Shown here in pieces: positions 7,336-16,513 of a stretch of DNA of 32,595 nucleotides (position 1 is its first letter; each line of letters starts with the position of its first letter). Source of the DNA: JBBQVS01 sp038211295 (GTDB lineage Bacteria > Chloroflexota > Ktedonobacteria > Ktedonobacterales > Ktedonobacteraceae); NCBI GenBank assembly GCA_038211295.1, contig JBBQVS010000041.1:1-32595 (forward strand). Reading direction: 5' to 3'. The notes under the pieces are model-generated. The model did not search any database. It had not been told where the DNA came from and worked only from the letters and a program-made list of their open reading frames with translations. The translations under genes were made by a program, and so were the position numbers.

Positions 7336-9093
7336 ATGCAAAACGAGCATGTATTTTCGTCTTCACGCACACAAAAGGGAATGCAAAAAGCCCCTATTAC
7401 CAAATATCAGCCATTTCCCCCCATTCACCTCCCCGATAGACAATGGCCCTCACGCACTATCACACACGCGCCAACCTGGTGCAGCGTTGATCTACGTGAC
7501 GGCAACCAGGCATTACCCGCGCCAATGAGCGTGGAAGAGAAGCTAGAAATGTTCCAATTGCTGGTTGAGGTCGGCTTCAAAGAGATTGAAGTTGGCTTCC
7601 CCTCAGCCTCGGACACCGAGTTTACATTTATCCGTCGGCTCATTGAAGAGCAACGTATTCCTGACGATGTGACAATTCAGGTTATTGTGCAGGCACGCGA
7701 GGAGCTTATCGCACGCACCTTTGAGTCGATACACGGCGCGAAAAAAGCCATCATTCATTTGTATAATTCGACCTCACCCCTGCAACGCCGCATCGTCTTT
7801 GGTCTCGAAAAGTCGGAGATCATCGCCATCGCCACCCGCAGCACACGGCTCATCAAAAACCTGCTACCAACCCTAACCGATACGGATGTTACCTTTCAGT
7901 ATTCGCCCGAAAGTTTCGCGCTGACCGAGGTTGATTTCGCACTCGAAATTTGCGAAGCGGTTGTTGACATCTGGCAGCCAACAGCGCAGAAAAAGATTAT
8001 TCTCAACCTGCCCGAAACCGTTGAAATCGCGACGCCTAACGTTCACGCCGACCAGATCGAGTGGTTTTGCCGCCACATGCGGAACCGCGAGAACGCGATT
8101 ATTAGCCTGCACACGCACAATGACCGCGGCACAGGCGTCGCAGCAACAGAGCTGGGCCTGCTCGCGGGTGCCGAGCGCGTTGAGGGAACACTGTTTGGCA
8201 ATGGCGAACGCACCGGCAATGTGGATATCGTGACGGTGGCACTCAACATGTACATGCAAGGCATTGACCCACAGCTGAACTTTAGCAACCTTGAAGCCAT
8301 ACAGACAATCTACGAGAAGTGTACCCGCATGAGCGTTCCCGTGCGCCAGCCCTACGCGGGCGAACTTGTTTTTACCGCCTTTTCTGGCTCACATCAGGAT
8401 GCCATTAACAAAGGCATGACCGCCCAGGACACAACGCGCGGGGCATTGTGGGAGGTTCCCTATCTGCCTATCGACCCCAAAGATATCGGACGTTCATATG
8501 AGGCCATCATTCGCATCAACTCACAATCGGGCAAGGGCGGCGTCGCGTATATCATGGAGTCGGAATTTGGCTTCCACATGCCGAAAGCAATGCATGTAGA
8601 ATTTGGTAGAGTCATTAAAACACTCGCCGACACATCCGGCACGGAGCTGTCGACTACGCAACTCCTTCAGGCGTTCGAGCAAGAATACCTGCAACGTACC
8701 ACGCCATTTACGCTCGAAACCCTGCGAACAGAGACAACGGTTGACCGTCACGGCTCCAAAACGGTTGAGTGTGTGGCCCAAATCGCCCGCCACGGCGTAC
8801 TGCACGAGCTACACGCACAGGGCAATGGCCCAATTGACGCACTGGTGTTGGCACTACAACAAGGTAATATAGCGTACTTTACAGTACTTTCCTATGCTGA
8901 GCACGCGCTCGGACAGGGGGCAAACGCTCAAGCCGTCGCCTATATTCAAATTCAAACAGCCGAGAACACAACCTTCTTCGGTGCCGCTATCGACACAAAC
9001 ATCACGCTGGCCTCCGTCAAAGCTGTGCTGAGTGCGCTCAATCGCTCACTCGCCCATAGCAATACACTGGTCGCACACGCGGTACAATCGTAA
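7336..9093 (+). CDS. leuA: 2-isopropylmalate synthase (long, actinobacterial-type)
   Basis: Condenses acetyl-CoA with 2-oxoisovalerate, the first committed step of leucine synthesis. AGGAAGGA precedes the ATG at 7336. The 585-residue product has the DRE-TIM metallolyase signature WCSVDLRDGNQAL near residues 48-60, the GFKEIEVGFPSAS strand, the metal site in ISLHTHNDRG, and LFGNGERTGNVD. The C-terminal part (from about residue 430) matches the leucine-sensing regulatory domain region of type-2 LeuA proteins, so feedback inhibition is likely. No other leucine gene lies nearby, and no leader peptide with leucine codons was seen. Identification is firm. Confidence 0.93.
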   Translation: MQNEHVFSSSRTQKGMQKAPITKYQPFPPIHLPDRQWPSRTITHAPTWCSVDLRDGNQALPAPMSVEEKLEMFQLLVEVGFKEIEVGFPSASDTEFTFIRRLIEEQRIPDDVTIQVIVQAREELIARTFESIHGAKKAIIHLYNSTSPLQRRIVFGLEKSEIIAIATRSTRLIKNLLPTLTDTDVTFQYSPESFALTEVDFALEICEAVVDIWQPTAQKKIILNLPETVEIATPNVHADQIEWFCRHMRNRENAIISLHTHNDRGTGVAATELGLLAGAERVEGTLFGNGERTGNVDIVTVALNMYMQGIDPQLNFSNLEAIQTIYEKCTRMSVPVRQPYAGELVFTAFSGSHQDAINKGMTAQDTTRGALWEVPYLPIDPKDIGRSYEAIIRINSQSGKGGVAYIMESEFGFHMPKAMHVEFGRVIKTLADTSGTELSTTQLLQAFEQEYLQRTTPFTLETLRTETTVDRHGSKTVECVAQIARHGVLHELHAQGNGPIDALVLALQQGNIAYFTVLSYAEHALGQGANAQAVAYIQIQTAENTTFFGAAIDTNITLASVKAVLSALNRSLAHSNTLVAHAVQS

Positions 9094-9107
9094 AGAGGAG
9101 ATACACG

Positions 9108-10070
9108 ATGAGCACCATGCACAACGATATTACTGACATTCCGGGTATCCGCGTTGGACACGATACCGACACGGAAGCAGGCACAGGATGTACAGTCATT
9201 TTGTGCGATCCGCCCGCAATGGGTGGTGTCGATGTGCGTGGGGGCGCACCCGCAACCCGCGAGACAGACCTGCTACGCCCAATGCATCTCGTCGATGAGG
9301 TTCACGCGCTTCTGCTCACGGGTGGAAGTGCCTTTGGCCTCGATGCCGCAACAGGAGTCATGCGTTACCTCGAAGAGCGACAGATTGGGTACGATGTCGG
9401 CGTCGCACGCGTGCCAATTGTCCCTGCCGCCGCTATCTTCGATCTCGGCTTCGGTTCCGCGCGTATTCGACCCGATGCACTTTCGGGCTACCGCGCCTGT
9501 GAGCAAGCCAGCAGCGCGGCGACGGCGCAGGGCAATATTGGTGCAGGAACAGGCGCGACGGTTGGCAAACTGCTTGGCCCCACTCTCGCGATGAAAGGGG
9601 GACTGGGGTCAGCAAGCATAACACTTGCCGATGGCGTCCTTGTTGGCGCGTTGGTCGTGGTCAACGCCTTTGGAAACATTCTTGATCCACAGACACAACA
9701 GGTAATCGCAGCCGGACGCGATCTGCTTTCGGCGCATGACGAGCCAGGGAAGGCTACACTGTTTGGCAACACCACGCTGGCAGTTGTCGCGACCAACACC
9801 CCGCTTTCAAAAGAAGAGGTCAACAAGGTCGCGCAAATGGCACACAACGGGTTAGCGCAGAGCATTCGACCTGCACACACCTTCTTTGATGGCGACACCG
9901 TATTCGCTCTCTCTCTCGGCTCGCGCACCCTACCACGACCCGATAGCGCGGCAAACGCGTACAAGGTCAGCATGATTGGAGCGGCGGCGGCAAGAGTGGT
10001 AGCCCAGGCTATTGCTAATGGTGTTCGACGCGCAACAAACCTGCACGGTATACCAGCAACGCGCCTGTAG
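9108..10070 (+). CDS. P1/DmpA-family peptidase (Ntn-type self-processing hydrolase)
   Basis: Members of this family (D-aminopeptidase DmpA, endo-oligomer hydrolase NylC) cleave themselves so that the new N-terminal Ser/Thr becomes the nucleophile. The 320-residue product has the opening DITDIPGIRVGHDTD, the LLTGGSAFGLDAATG motif near residues 69-83, GNIGAGTGATVGK at 142-154 and GALVVVNAFGN near 180-190. By analogy with NylC, the predicted self-cleavage lies between Asn221 and Thr222 in GNTTLAVVATN. A purine-rich AAAGAGGAG site precedes the ATG, 14 nt after leuA, so it may be co-transcribed. Substrate is unknown. Confidence 0.88.
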   Translation: MSTMHNDITDIPGIRVGHDTDTEAGTGCTVILCDPPAMGGVDVRGGAPATRETDLLRPMHLVDEVHALLLTGGSAFGLDAATGVMRYLEERQIGYDVGVARVPIVPAAAIFDLGFGSARIRPDALSGYRACEQASSAATAQGNIGAGTGATVGKLLGPTLAMKGGLGSASITLADGVLVGALVVVNAFGNILDPQTQQVIAAGRDLLSAHDEPGKATLFGNTTLAVVATNTPLSKEEVNKVAQMAHNGLAQSIRPAHTFFDGDTVFALSLGSRTLPRPDSAANAYKVSMIGAAAARVVAQAIANGVRRATNLHGIPATRL

Positions 10071-10088
10071 AAACAACTGGAGCTTATT

Positions 10089-10538
10089 TCACGGTTGGAG
10101 CATCACAAATAAGACAATGCCTCCCCCTATAAGCATAATGATAACGCATACAAGCACAATCATAGCAAACATATAGTTACGCGTGGACGAGGATTCATAC
10201 GTTTCCTGCGCGGTTTCAGCAGAACGCCTGTCCAGGCGCGTTGGAAACTCACGTTTCGCGGTCAGGGTCTTCAACCCTCCTGTCGCCAGGTCCCAGGAAT
10301 GTGTGGCGAAATCGATAGCGTTCTCATATGACGCGCTCTCAGGGTACTCTGCGTTGGTGGCATTCGGGGCATACATTGGTTGTACGGGTCGAGTAAGTGG
10401 CTGTGGCGTCACGGGTGCGGCGGGGTGGGGAGCAGCAGTAGGCGTCTCAGACACCATAGGCGGGGTCGAGTAGGTCGGCGAGATTATTTGTGGGCGTCGC
10501 GGCAGAAGCCTGGAAGTTTTATCGTCAGGTGTAGACAC
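10089..10538 (-). CDS. Proline-rich protein with C-terminal membrane anchor
   Basis: A 149-residue protein starts at GTG (10538-10536), chosen because a GGAGAGAA site lies just upstream on the minus strand. The first 60 residues are rich in Pro, Thr and Ala and look disordered. A charged middle (about 90-115) follows, and one hydrophobic segment near residues 122-146 (MFAMIVLVCVIIMLIGGGIV) anchors the C-terminus with almost nothing beyond it. This is a tail-anchored-like topology with the bulk in the cytosol unless inserted otherwise. The gene converges on the P1 peptidase gene. No family recognised. Confidence 0.7.
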   Translation of the reverse strand: MSTPDDKTSRLLPRRPQIISPTYSTPPMVSETPTAAPHPAAPVTPQPLTRPVQPMYAPNATNAEYPESASYENAIDFATHSWDLATGGLKTLTAKREFPTRLDRRSAETAQETYESSSTRNYMFAMIVLVCVIIMLIGGGIVLFVMLQP

Positions 10539-10672
10539 AAGTTCTCTCCACAGGGTTGCACATAGGCCAACCGCATGTTTAATTTGCTAAAGAGGACGCA
10601 CTACAAACAGTGTTTCTTGTTCTCTTATTGTACTCGCGCCACCGTTTTTCGCAAGTGTCTATGACTAATGGG

Positions 10673-11314
10673 TTACACATTTGCGGGATTGCTAGTATTT
10701 TCTAGCCATATGTCGCGCAGAAGCTCTAAAAGCATCGCAAGAATGCGCCCGGTGGCTCCCCAGATACGATAGTCTTCGTAATCGTAGAAATACACCGTGC
10801 GCGTCATATCGCCGCGTGTCCATTCTTCCGTGTGGGCAATCGTGGTATCCGCAAGGCCAGAGAGCGGAAGCAAGAGCAACTCTGCTACCTCGCTTGCCTG
10901 CAAGGAGACTGCGCCCAGACCATAGGGTAAATAGGCGACAACAGGTGTAATTAAATAATTGCTTACGACAGTAAAGACGGGAGAGAGGACACCAAGCACC
11001 TGAATATGTGTCGTATCCAAACCAATTTCTTCCTGCGCCTCTCTAAGAGCCGCCATTACTGACGAAGCATCCATTGCATCTATGCTCCCACCAGGGAAGG
11101 CAATTTCACCACTATGAGCGCGAAGCGTGCTTGCACGACGGATAAACGCCAGGTGAAGCGTCTCCTTTTGCTCGAAAAGCACAAGCAAAACCGCGGCTTT
11201 GCGTGCCTGGGGCCGCGACCCCTCCACAGTATCAAGCAACAACTCAGCACATTCCACAGGTTGCAGACGTTGCCGTAGCAACATAATAATTTCGTTTGTC
11301 GCAACTCTTCTCAT
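10673..11314 (-). CDS. NUDIX hydrolase, CoA pyrophosphatase type (NudL/YeaB-like)
   Basis: The 213-residue product carries the extended family signature LRAHSGEIAFPGG directly followed by a NUDIX box ending in ALREAQEEIGL (about residues 70-101). This is the arrangement typical of coenzyme A diphosphatases, which split CoA into 4'-phosphopantetheine and 3',5'-ADP. The later VLGVLSPVFTVVSNYLITPVVAY also fits. No ribosome site precedes the ATG at 11314. Instead an extended -10 box (TGCTACAAT) ends 6 nt before it, so a leaderless mRNA is likely. The exact substrate is inferred from the family. Confidence 0.9.
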   Translation of the reverse strand: MRRVATNEIIMLLRQRLQPVECAELLLDTVEGSRPQARKAAVLLVLFEQKETLHLAFIRRASTLRAHSGEIAFPGGSIDAMDASSVMAALREAQEEIGLDTTHIQVLGVLSPVFTVVSNYLITPVVAYLPYGLGAVSLQASEVAELLLLPLSGLADTTIAHTEEWTRGDMTRTVYFYDYEDYRIWGATGRILAMLLELLRDIWLENTSNPANV

Positions 11315-11320
11315 GGAGAT

Positions 11321-11326
11321 ATTGTA
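11321..11326 (-). promoter_or_regulatory. Extended -10 box for the NUDIX gene (leaderless)
   Basis: On the minus strand TACAAT (11326-11321) is preceded by TGC and lies 6 nt before the ATG. Transcription should therefore begin at or next to the start codon. No clear -35 box is seen, consistent with an extended -10 promoter. Confidence 0.5.
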
Positions 11327-11412
11327 GCATGTTTGATGATGGTTGCGTCATTGTGGTATAATTTGACAAGCAGAAAAATACAGGGGAGATTTCCAACACG
11401 GCGGGTAATGAC

Positions 11413-11441
11413 TTGCATTTATAGCCTGTTTTTGGTATAAT
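11413..11441 (+). promoter_or_regulatory. Promoter of the S1-domain gene
   Basis: TTGCAT (11413-11418) and TATAAT (11436-11441) have a 17-nt spacer, and TGG precedes the -10 box (extended -10). An additional pair lies upstream: TTGATG (11333-11338) and TATAAT (11357-11362), 18-nt spacer, also preceded by TGG. The two may act in tandem. Confidence 0.7.
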
Positions 11442-11447
11442 TAGAGC

Positions 11448-11819
11448 ATCGAGTAGGGGTATGCTTACATTCAGGTGTTCAACACGCCTTTAACATGGCA
11501 ATGTGCTTGCGAGCATCGTTTCGTATCATCGTTCTGTAGGGCAAACAAGCGTCGCGCAGATCATCTCGTACACAATTGTACAGGCAAGAGATTTTAGCAA
11601 ACATCCGAAACGATTACCGCCTGAGCAACCTCTTCCGACAAGTCCACACCAGGTGGCGCACTCCTCGCTGTCTCGACGACATGTGACCCTTCTCGCTTTT
11701 CCTTCGCGTCTCCCAATATCGCGGAGAAGACTGAGAAAAAGGCACACATGCAACAAGGCCAACAAAGAGCGCACCCAGAGGTGAGGCAAAAACCGTGGAT
11801 CGAAGGGGGTTTTTCACCC
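11448..11819 (+). other. Long 5' leader of the S1-domain gene
   Basis: About 370 nt separate the predicted transcription start from the chosen ATG. No gene with a good ribosome site is seen in it. Frames at 11503-11784 (plus) and 11526-11997 (minus) look like shadows. Leaders of S1 genes often mediate autoregulation, but no specific structure is claimed here. Confidence 0.35.
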
Positions 11820-13382
11820 ATGCAGACTCAACAGCACGGCGACCTCTCGACAGAGCCAGCGGAAAATCTGAAAAGCGGGCGGGTACACACGATGTTAGAA
11901 GAAAAAGACCCACCAGGGCAAAACCGCAACACGCCTGAAGAGGGCGAAGACCTCGACCAGAATGAGATGGAAGCGTTGCTGGCATCAACAAGCGCACCCA
12001 TAAATATCAAACGGGGCGATGTGGTCGAGGGCGTTCTCGTGCGTATCGATCAGGACGAGATTCTGGTAGATATTGGACTCAAATCAGAGGGCGTGCTTTC
12101 GACAAGAGAGTTGCCGGCAAGTGGCTATGGCTCTTTCTCAGAGTTACATCTTGACGACAAAGTTCTGGTCTACATCATTCAGCCAGAAACGCAAGAAGGA
12201 CACGCGGTCCTCTCACTCAAACGGGCAAACACCGAGCGGCAGTGGCGCATCGCGGAAGACCAGTATAAGAGCGGCGAGTTGCTCAAAGCCAAAGTTATTG
12301 ACTACAATAAAGGCGGCTTGATCGTCGATGTTGCCGGCATTCGCGGCTTTGTGCCAATTTCGCAGATACTCAATCTGAAGCGTGAAGAAGTCGCCTCCGG
12401 TGGTGAAAACCAAGAGACCGCGGCGAAGCTTCAGGGGATGAAGGACAAAGAACTTCAGCTCAAAATTATTGAGATCAACCGCGCACGCAACCGCCTAATC
12501 CTCTCGGAGCGTCTCGCGGTTCAAGAGTGGCGACAACGTCGGCGCGAAGAGTTGCTCGACGAACTCAAGCCCGGCGAGGTTCGCAAGGGCATTGTCAGCA
12601 ATCTCGCGAACTTTGGCGCGTTCGTTGATCTTGGCGGCGCAGACGGACTGGTACATATCAGTCAGTTAGCATGGAGCCGCGTCAACCATCCCAGCGAGGT
12701 TCTCCACGTTGGGCAAGAGGTTGAAGTGCAGGTTCTCAGCGTCGATAAAGACAAAAAGAAGATCGCGCTTTCCATCAAACGGGCCGAGGTTGACCCCTGG
12801 ACAACCGTCGAGCAACGCTACACACCCGGCCAGGTCGTGACAGGCGTCGTAACTAAGATAGCACCATTCGGTGCCTTCGCACGCATCGAAGACGGCATCG
12901 AAGGGCTTATTCACCTTTCGGAGTTGACGCCAGGCCAGGACCCCAAGTCCATCCTACATGAAGGTGCTCAGTTACAGCTACGCATTCTGCGTATCGACGC
13001 CGAGCGACGCCGTTTAGGTCTCAGCTTACGACAGGCCGACGAACTCGACCAGCCAGGCGAAGGGCCGGGCGAGGGCGCAATCGATGAACAAGGCGAGCCA
13101 ATACCGACAGAGGCAAGTGTGGAACCAACACCTGTAACTGCTGCAACAACAGCAACTACCGGCGTCGAGGCCCTACCATCTCTCGTCAACACGACACCTT
13201 CGCTTGAAGCAACACCTGCCCTACAAGAACAGGCACAACCAAAACAGCGCACGGATAACAGACGCGAGCGCAACAATGACAATTCCAATAAGGCTCCAGG
13301 AGACGATGCAGGAGAGCTTACCGCGATGGCGGAAGCCTTCCGCAACGCCGCTCGCCGCACGAAAGAAGAGTCAGAAGAGTAA
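11820..13382 (+). CDS. rpsA: S1-domain RNA-binding protein (ribosomal protein S1-like)
   Basis: The product of 520 residues has four S1 motifs. They begin near GDVVEGVLVRIDQDEILVDIG (first), GELLKAKVIDYNKGGLIVDVA (second), GEVRKGIVSNLANFGAFVDLG (third) and GQVVTGVVTKIAPFGAFARIE (fourth), and each ends in a version of GLVHISQL. S1 proteins bind mRNA at the 30S subunit and help translation initiation. The start is uncertain: ATG at 11820 has GAAGGGGG at 11802-11809, while in-frame ATGs at 11748 and 11892 are alternatives. The last 110 or so residues are a Thr/Pro/Glu/Asn-rich, probably disordered tail. Fewer domains than in E. coli (six) is usual outside Proteobacteria. Confidence 0.88.
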   Translation: MQTQQHGDLSTEPAENLKSGRVHTMLEEKDPPGQNRNTPEEGEDLDQNEMEALLASTSAPINIKRGDVVEGVLVRIDQDEILVDIGLKSEGVLSTRELPASGYGSFSELHLDDKVLVYIIQPETQEGHAVLSLKRANTERQWRIAEDQYKSGELLKAKVIDYNKGGLIVDVAGIRGFVPISQILNLKREEVASGGENQETAAKLQGMKDKELQLKIIEINRARNRLILSERLAVQEWRQRRREELLDELKPGEVRKGIVSNLANFGAFVDLGGADGLVHISQLAWSRVNHPSEVLHVGQEVEVQVLSVDKDKKKIALSIKRAEVDPWTTVEQRYTPGQVVTGVVTKIAPFGAFARIEDGIEGLIHLSELTPGQDPKSILHEGAQLQLRILRIDAERRRLGLSLRQADELDQPGEGPGEGAIDEQGEPIPTEASVEPTPVTAATTATTGVEALPSLVNTTPSLEATPALQEQAQPKQRTDNRRERNNDNSNKAPGDDAGELTAMAEAFRNAARRTKEESEE

Positions 13383-13387
13383 CACAA

Positions 13388-13457
13388 CATACTCATGCAG
13401 CCACAAGCCCCCTGCGGAGATATGTCTTCGCAGGGGGCTTGTGGCTGCATGAGTATG
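13388..13457. terminator. 29-bp perfect hairpin after the S1 gene
   Basis: Arms 13388-13416 and 13429-13457 are perfectly complementary over 29 bp with a 12-nt loop, starting 5 nt after the stop codon. No T tract follows on either strand, so it is not a classic intrinsic terminator. It may block 3' exonucleases or stop polymerase without a U tract. Confidence 0.7.
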
Positions 13458-13485
13458 AGTGCGCGATATTCCTATCTCGTTAGTC

Positions 13486-13514
13486 TTGACGCTGTGCCAC
13501 ACATATAGTATGAT
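13486..13514 (+). promoter_or_regulatory. clpC promoter P1 (distal)
   Basis: TTGACG (13486-13491) and TATGAT (13509-13514) are separated by 17 nt. The same boxes and spacing recur at 13765-13793. A start from here would give a leader of about 355 nt. Confidence 0.65.
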
Positions 13515-13624
13515 ATGCTATACCGTTTACTCTCAAGATAATGTATGACATGAGATATGGAGGCATCTGCAAAGTACACCATTCTTATTGGATTAGATGA
13601 CTTGTACATTAACAGATGATCGCG

Positions 13625-13671
13625 CGACCTCCCCTCTGCTTCACTACTACGGTAGGGCAGTGTGGAGGTCG
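13625..13671 (+). other. Inverted repeat in the clpC leader
   Basis: CGACCTCC (13625-13632) and GGAGGTCG (13664-13671) form an 8-bp stem around a stretch containing CTAC-tac-GGTAG, a possible inner hairpin. It lies between the two clpC promoters and would be transcribed only from the distal one. It could be an RNA structure or an operator; no known CIRCE or CtsR box is evident. Nothing else is recognised in 13458-13877. Confidence 0.35.
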
Positions 13672-13764
13672 ATTGTTTCTCTGTAAGAGGTCGCGAGTGT
13701 AGGTTGTCGGTTTGCCGATTTAACACCTCGGTATACTGGTAAACAGGAGGCTATATTGGTAGCC

Positions 13765-13793
13765 TTGACGCGTTATTCTGAGTGTTGTATGAT
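13765..13793 (+). promoter_or_regulatory. clpC promoter P2 (proximal)
   Basis: TTGACG (13765-13770) and TATGAT (13788-13793) with a 17-nt spacer, embedded in CTTGACGC and GTATGAT exactly as in P1. The predicted start is about 78 nt before the ATG. Confidence 0.7.
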
Positions 13794-13877
13794 GAAGTAC
13801 GCTGTTTCTAGCAACAGTGTAAACATAGAGGGCTTGGTTCCATCCTCTGCCGCCACTCAAAGGGGGGTGACAAACAG

Positions 13878-16400
13878 ATGAACGATAGAGATAGATTTGA
13901 TAAGTTTACTGAGCGGGCCAGAAAAGTTCTGAGTCTGGCTCAGGAGGAAGCACAACGCTTCCAGCATAACTACATTGGCACAGAACATCTTCTCCTCGGT
14001 CTTGTACGCGAGGGCGAAGGCGTGGCTGCGAAAGTTTTAGCGAATCTCGGCGTCGAACTCAACAAGGTTCGGAGTGCCGTTGAATTTATAATTGGACGCG
14101 GAGACCGCATTGTTCTCGGTGAGATCGGGCTGACTCCACGCGCCAAAAAGGTAATCGAGCTTGCCGTTGATGAGGCTCGTCGCCTGAACCATCACTATAT
14201 TGGGACAGAACATCTTCTCCTCGGTCTTGTACGCGAAGGCGAGGGTATCGCCGCAGGCGTGCTTGAAAGCCTGGGTGTCAACCTTGAAAAGGTTCGCACA
14301 CAAACCATTCAGGTACTCAACCAGAGCGGCGCACCACACGAGCGCGACGCGAAACACTCCAAAACTCCGACAATCGATCAAATGGGCATCGACCTGACCG
14401 CCGCCGCCCGCGCCGGCACGCTCGATCCTGTTGTCGGACGCCATCAAGAGATCGAGCGCGTCATTCAAATCCTGTCACGACGCAACAAGAACAACCCCGC
14501 ACTCATTGGTGAGCCTGGTGTTGGTAAGACCGCCATTGTCGAAGGACTCGCGCAACGCCTTATTTCAGGCGAAGTGCCAGAAACTCTCGCCAATAAACGT
14601 CTCCTCACCCTTGATGTCGGCTCATTGGTAGCAGGCACAAAGTATCGCGGTGAGTTCGAGGAGCGTCTCAAAAAGATCATCGAAGAGATTCGCAACAGCC
14701 GCGACTGTATCATCTTCATCGACGAGGTTCACACACTCGTTGGCGCGGGTGCGGCAGAGGGTGCTGTTGACGCCGCGAACATTCTAAAGCCGGCACTGGC
14801 TCGTGGTGAGCTACAATGCATCGGCGCAACAACTCTCGATGAGTACCGCAAATACATCGAGCGCGATGCCGCCCTGCAACGCCGCTTCCAGGAAGTCATT
14901 GTACGCGAGCCGTCCGTTGAGGAGACCATGGAAATCCTCAAGGGCCTCCGTCCACGCTACGAAGAGCATCATCGCCTCGTTATTACTGATGAAGCCCTCA
15001 AAGCAGCTACAGATATGGCGAGCCGCTACATCACAGATCGCTTTATGCCTGACAAGGCTATCGACCTGATCGACGAAGCGTCCAGCCGTGTGCGTATGCA
15101 AAATTCGCTCGCGCCCCTCAACCTCAAAGAGGCTATGAAGGGTCTGGAGTCCGTGTTGCGCGAAAAAGAAGCCGCGATTCAACAGCAAGAGTACGAACTG
15201 GCAGCAGAACTTCGTGACCGCGAAGTGAAACTGCGTGATCGCATCTCGAAGCTGGAGTCTGGCTGGCAGCGTGAGCGTGGCACCGACAAGCCAACCGTAG
15301 GCGAAGAGGAGATCGCGCAGATCGTCTCGATGTGGACGGGCATTCCAGTCATGCGTATTGCTCAAGAAGAGTCACAGCGACTTCTTCAAATGGAAGACGC
15401 ATTACACGCTCGTATTATTGGTCAGAACGAGGCCATTGAGAAAATTGCTCGCGCCGTTCGTCGCGCACGCGCAGGTCTGAAAGACCCCAAGCGTCCTATT
15501 GGCTCATTCATCTTCATGGGGCCGACTGGTGTTGGTAAAACTGAACTGGCGAAAACACTCGCGGAGTTTATGTTCGGCAGCGAAGACGCGCTCATCAAAA
15601 TCGACATGTCAGAGTTCATGGAACGCCACGCGGCCGCCCGCCTCGTCGGTGCACCTCCAGGATACGTCGGCTATGAAGAAGGCGGTCAACTGACCGAAGC
15701 TGTACGTCGCAAGTCCTACAGTGTAATCCTACTCGACGAAATCGAGAAGGCCCACCCCGATGTCTTCAACATGCTGCTCCAGATTCTGGAAGATGGCAAG
15801 CTGACCGACGCAAAGGGCCGCACGGTAGACTTCCGCAATACTATTGTCATTATGACATCAAATGTCGGTGCGGCTCTGCTCAACAGAGAGGCGCGTATTG
15901 GCTTCAAGCAGTCGAAAGACAAAGCGAAGGTCAACCAGAACGAATATGATGCAATGAAGGACAAGGTTCTCGGCGAATTGAAGAATACCTTCAAGCCAGA
16001 GTTCCTTAACCGTATTGACGACGTGGTTGTCTTCCATGCCCTCCGCATGGAGGAGATGCAGTCCATCATTGACCTGCTTCTCAACCGTGTACGCAATCAG
16101 CTGACAGAGCAGCAGGTAGAACTGGTTGTTCCCGGCGCGTCTAAGGAATTCTTGATTGACAAAGGCTTCGACCCTGAATATGGGGCGCGTCCATTGCGCC
16201 GCACAATTCAGCGTATGGTTGAGGACCCCCTGGCAGAAGGCTTGCTGGAAGGCAAGTTCCATCCCGGCGATCTGATTGAAGCTGTCGTTATAGATGGCAA
16301 CCTTGATCTACAAGTCCGCAACCGCATCGAGCAGTTGCCAGCACCCGCAACACCTGAAGCAGCACTCTCTGCTGGCGGTGAAAGCGGCTCCGATCTCTAA
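13878..16400 (+). CDS. clpC: ATP-dependent Clp protease ATPase subunit ClpC
   Basis: An AAA+ unfoldase that feeds proteins to ClpP and works in protein quality control. The 840-residue product has two N-terminal Clp-N repeats (each with YIGTEHLLLGLVREGEG, residues 32-48 and 107-123), a first AAA+ module (Walker A GEPGVGKT at 211-218, Walker B CIIFIDEVH at 277-285), a UVR-like coiled segment at about 424-459 that marks ClpC rather than ClpB, a second AAA+ module (GPTGVGKT at 548-555), and a Clp C-terminal D2-small domain. AAAGGGGGGTGA precedes the ATG. The ctsR, mcsA and mcsB genes of the Bacillus operon are absent upstream. Identification is firm. Confidence 0.97.
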   Translation: MNDRDRFDKFTERARKVLSLAQEEAQRFQHNYIGTEHLLLGLVREGEGVAAKVLANLGVELNKVRSAVEFIIGRGDRIVLGEIGLTPRAKKVIELAVDEARRLNHHYIGTEHLLLGLVREGEGIAAGVLESLGVNLEKVRTQTIQVLNQSGAPHERDAKHSKTPTIDQMGIDLTAAARAGTLDPVVGRHQEIERVIQILSRRNKNNPALIGEPGVGKTAIVEGLAQRLISGEVPETLANKRLLTLDVGSLVAGTKYRGEFEERLKKIIEEIRNSRDCIIFIDEVHTLVGAGAAEGAVDAANILKPALARGELQCIGATTLDEYRKYIERDAALQRRFQEVIVREPSVEETMEILKGLRPRYEEHHRLVITDEALKAATDMASRYITDRFMPDKAIDLIDEASSRVRMQNSLAPLNLKEAMKGLESVLREKEAAIQQQEYELAAELRDREVKLRDRISKLESGWQRERGTDKPTVGEEEIAQIVSMWTGIPVMRIAQEESQRLLQMEDALHARIIGQNEAIEKIARAVRRARAGLKDPKRPIGSFIFMGPTGVGKTELAKTLAEFMFGSEDALIKIDMSEFMERHAAARLVGAPPGYVGYEEGGQLTEAVRRKSYSVILLDEIEKAHPDVFNMLLQILEDGKLTDAKGRTVDFRNTIVIMTSNVGAALLNREARIGFKQSKDKAKVNQNEYDAMKDKVLGELKNTFKPEFLNRIDDVVVFHALRMEEMQSIIDLLLNRVRNQLTEQQVELVVPGASKEFLIDKGFDPEYGARPLRRTIQRMVEDPLAEGLLEGKFHPGDLIEAVVIDGNLDLQVRNRIEQLPAPATPEAALSAGGESGSDL

Positions 16401-16410
16401 ACTTTCAGGA

Positions 16411-16446
16411 GGGGGCATGAAGCTATTTCATGCTCCTCTTTCTTGT
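16411..16446 (+). terminator. Possible terminator between clpC and radA
   Basis: Arms 16411-16421 and 16427-16437 pair over 11 bp (two G-T pairs) with a 5-nt loop, followed by CTTTCTTG. It starts 10 nt after the clpC stop. It may reduce rather than block read-through into radA. Confidence 0.5.
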
Positions 16447-16513
16447 CTACACTGTTTTTCTTCACACCCTCTTCTTATATGTCTTCGCGATAAGTAGTCT
16501 GGTTCAACATTTT

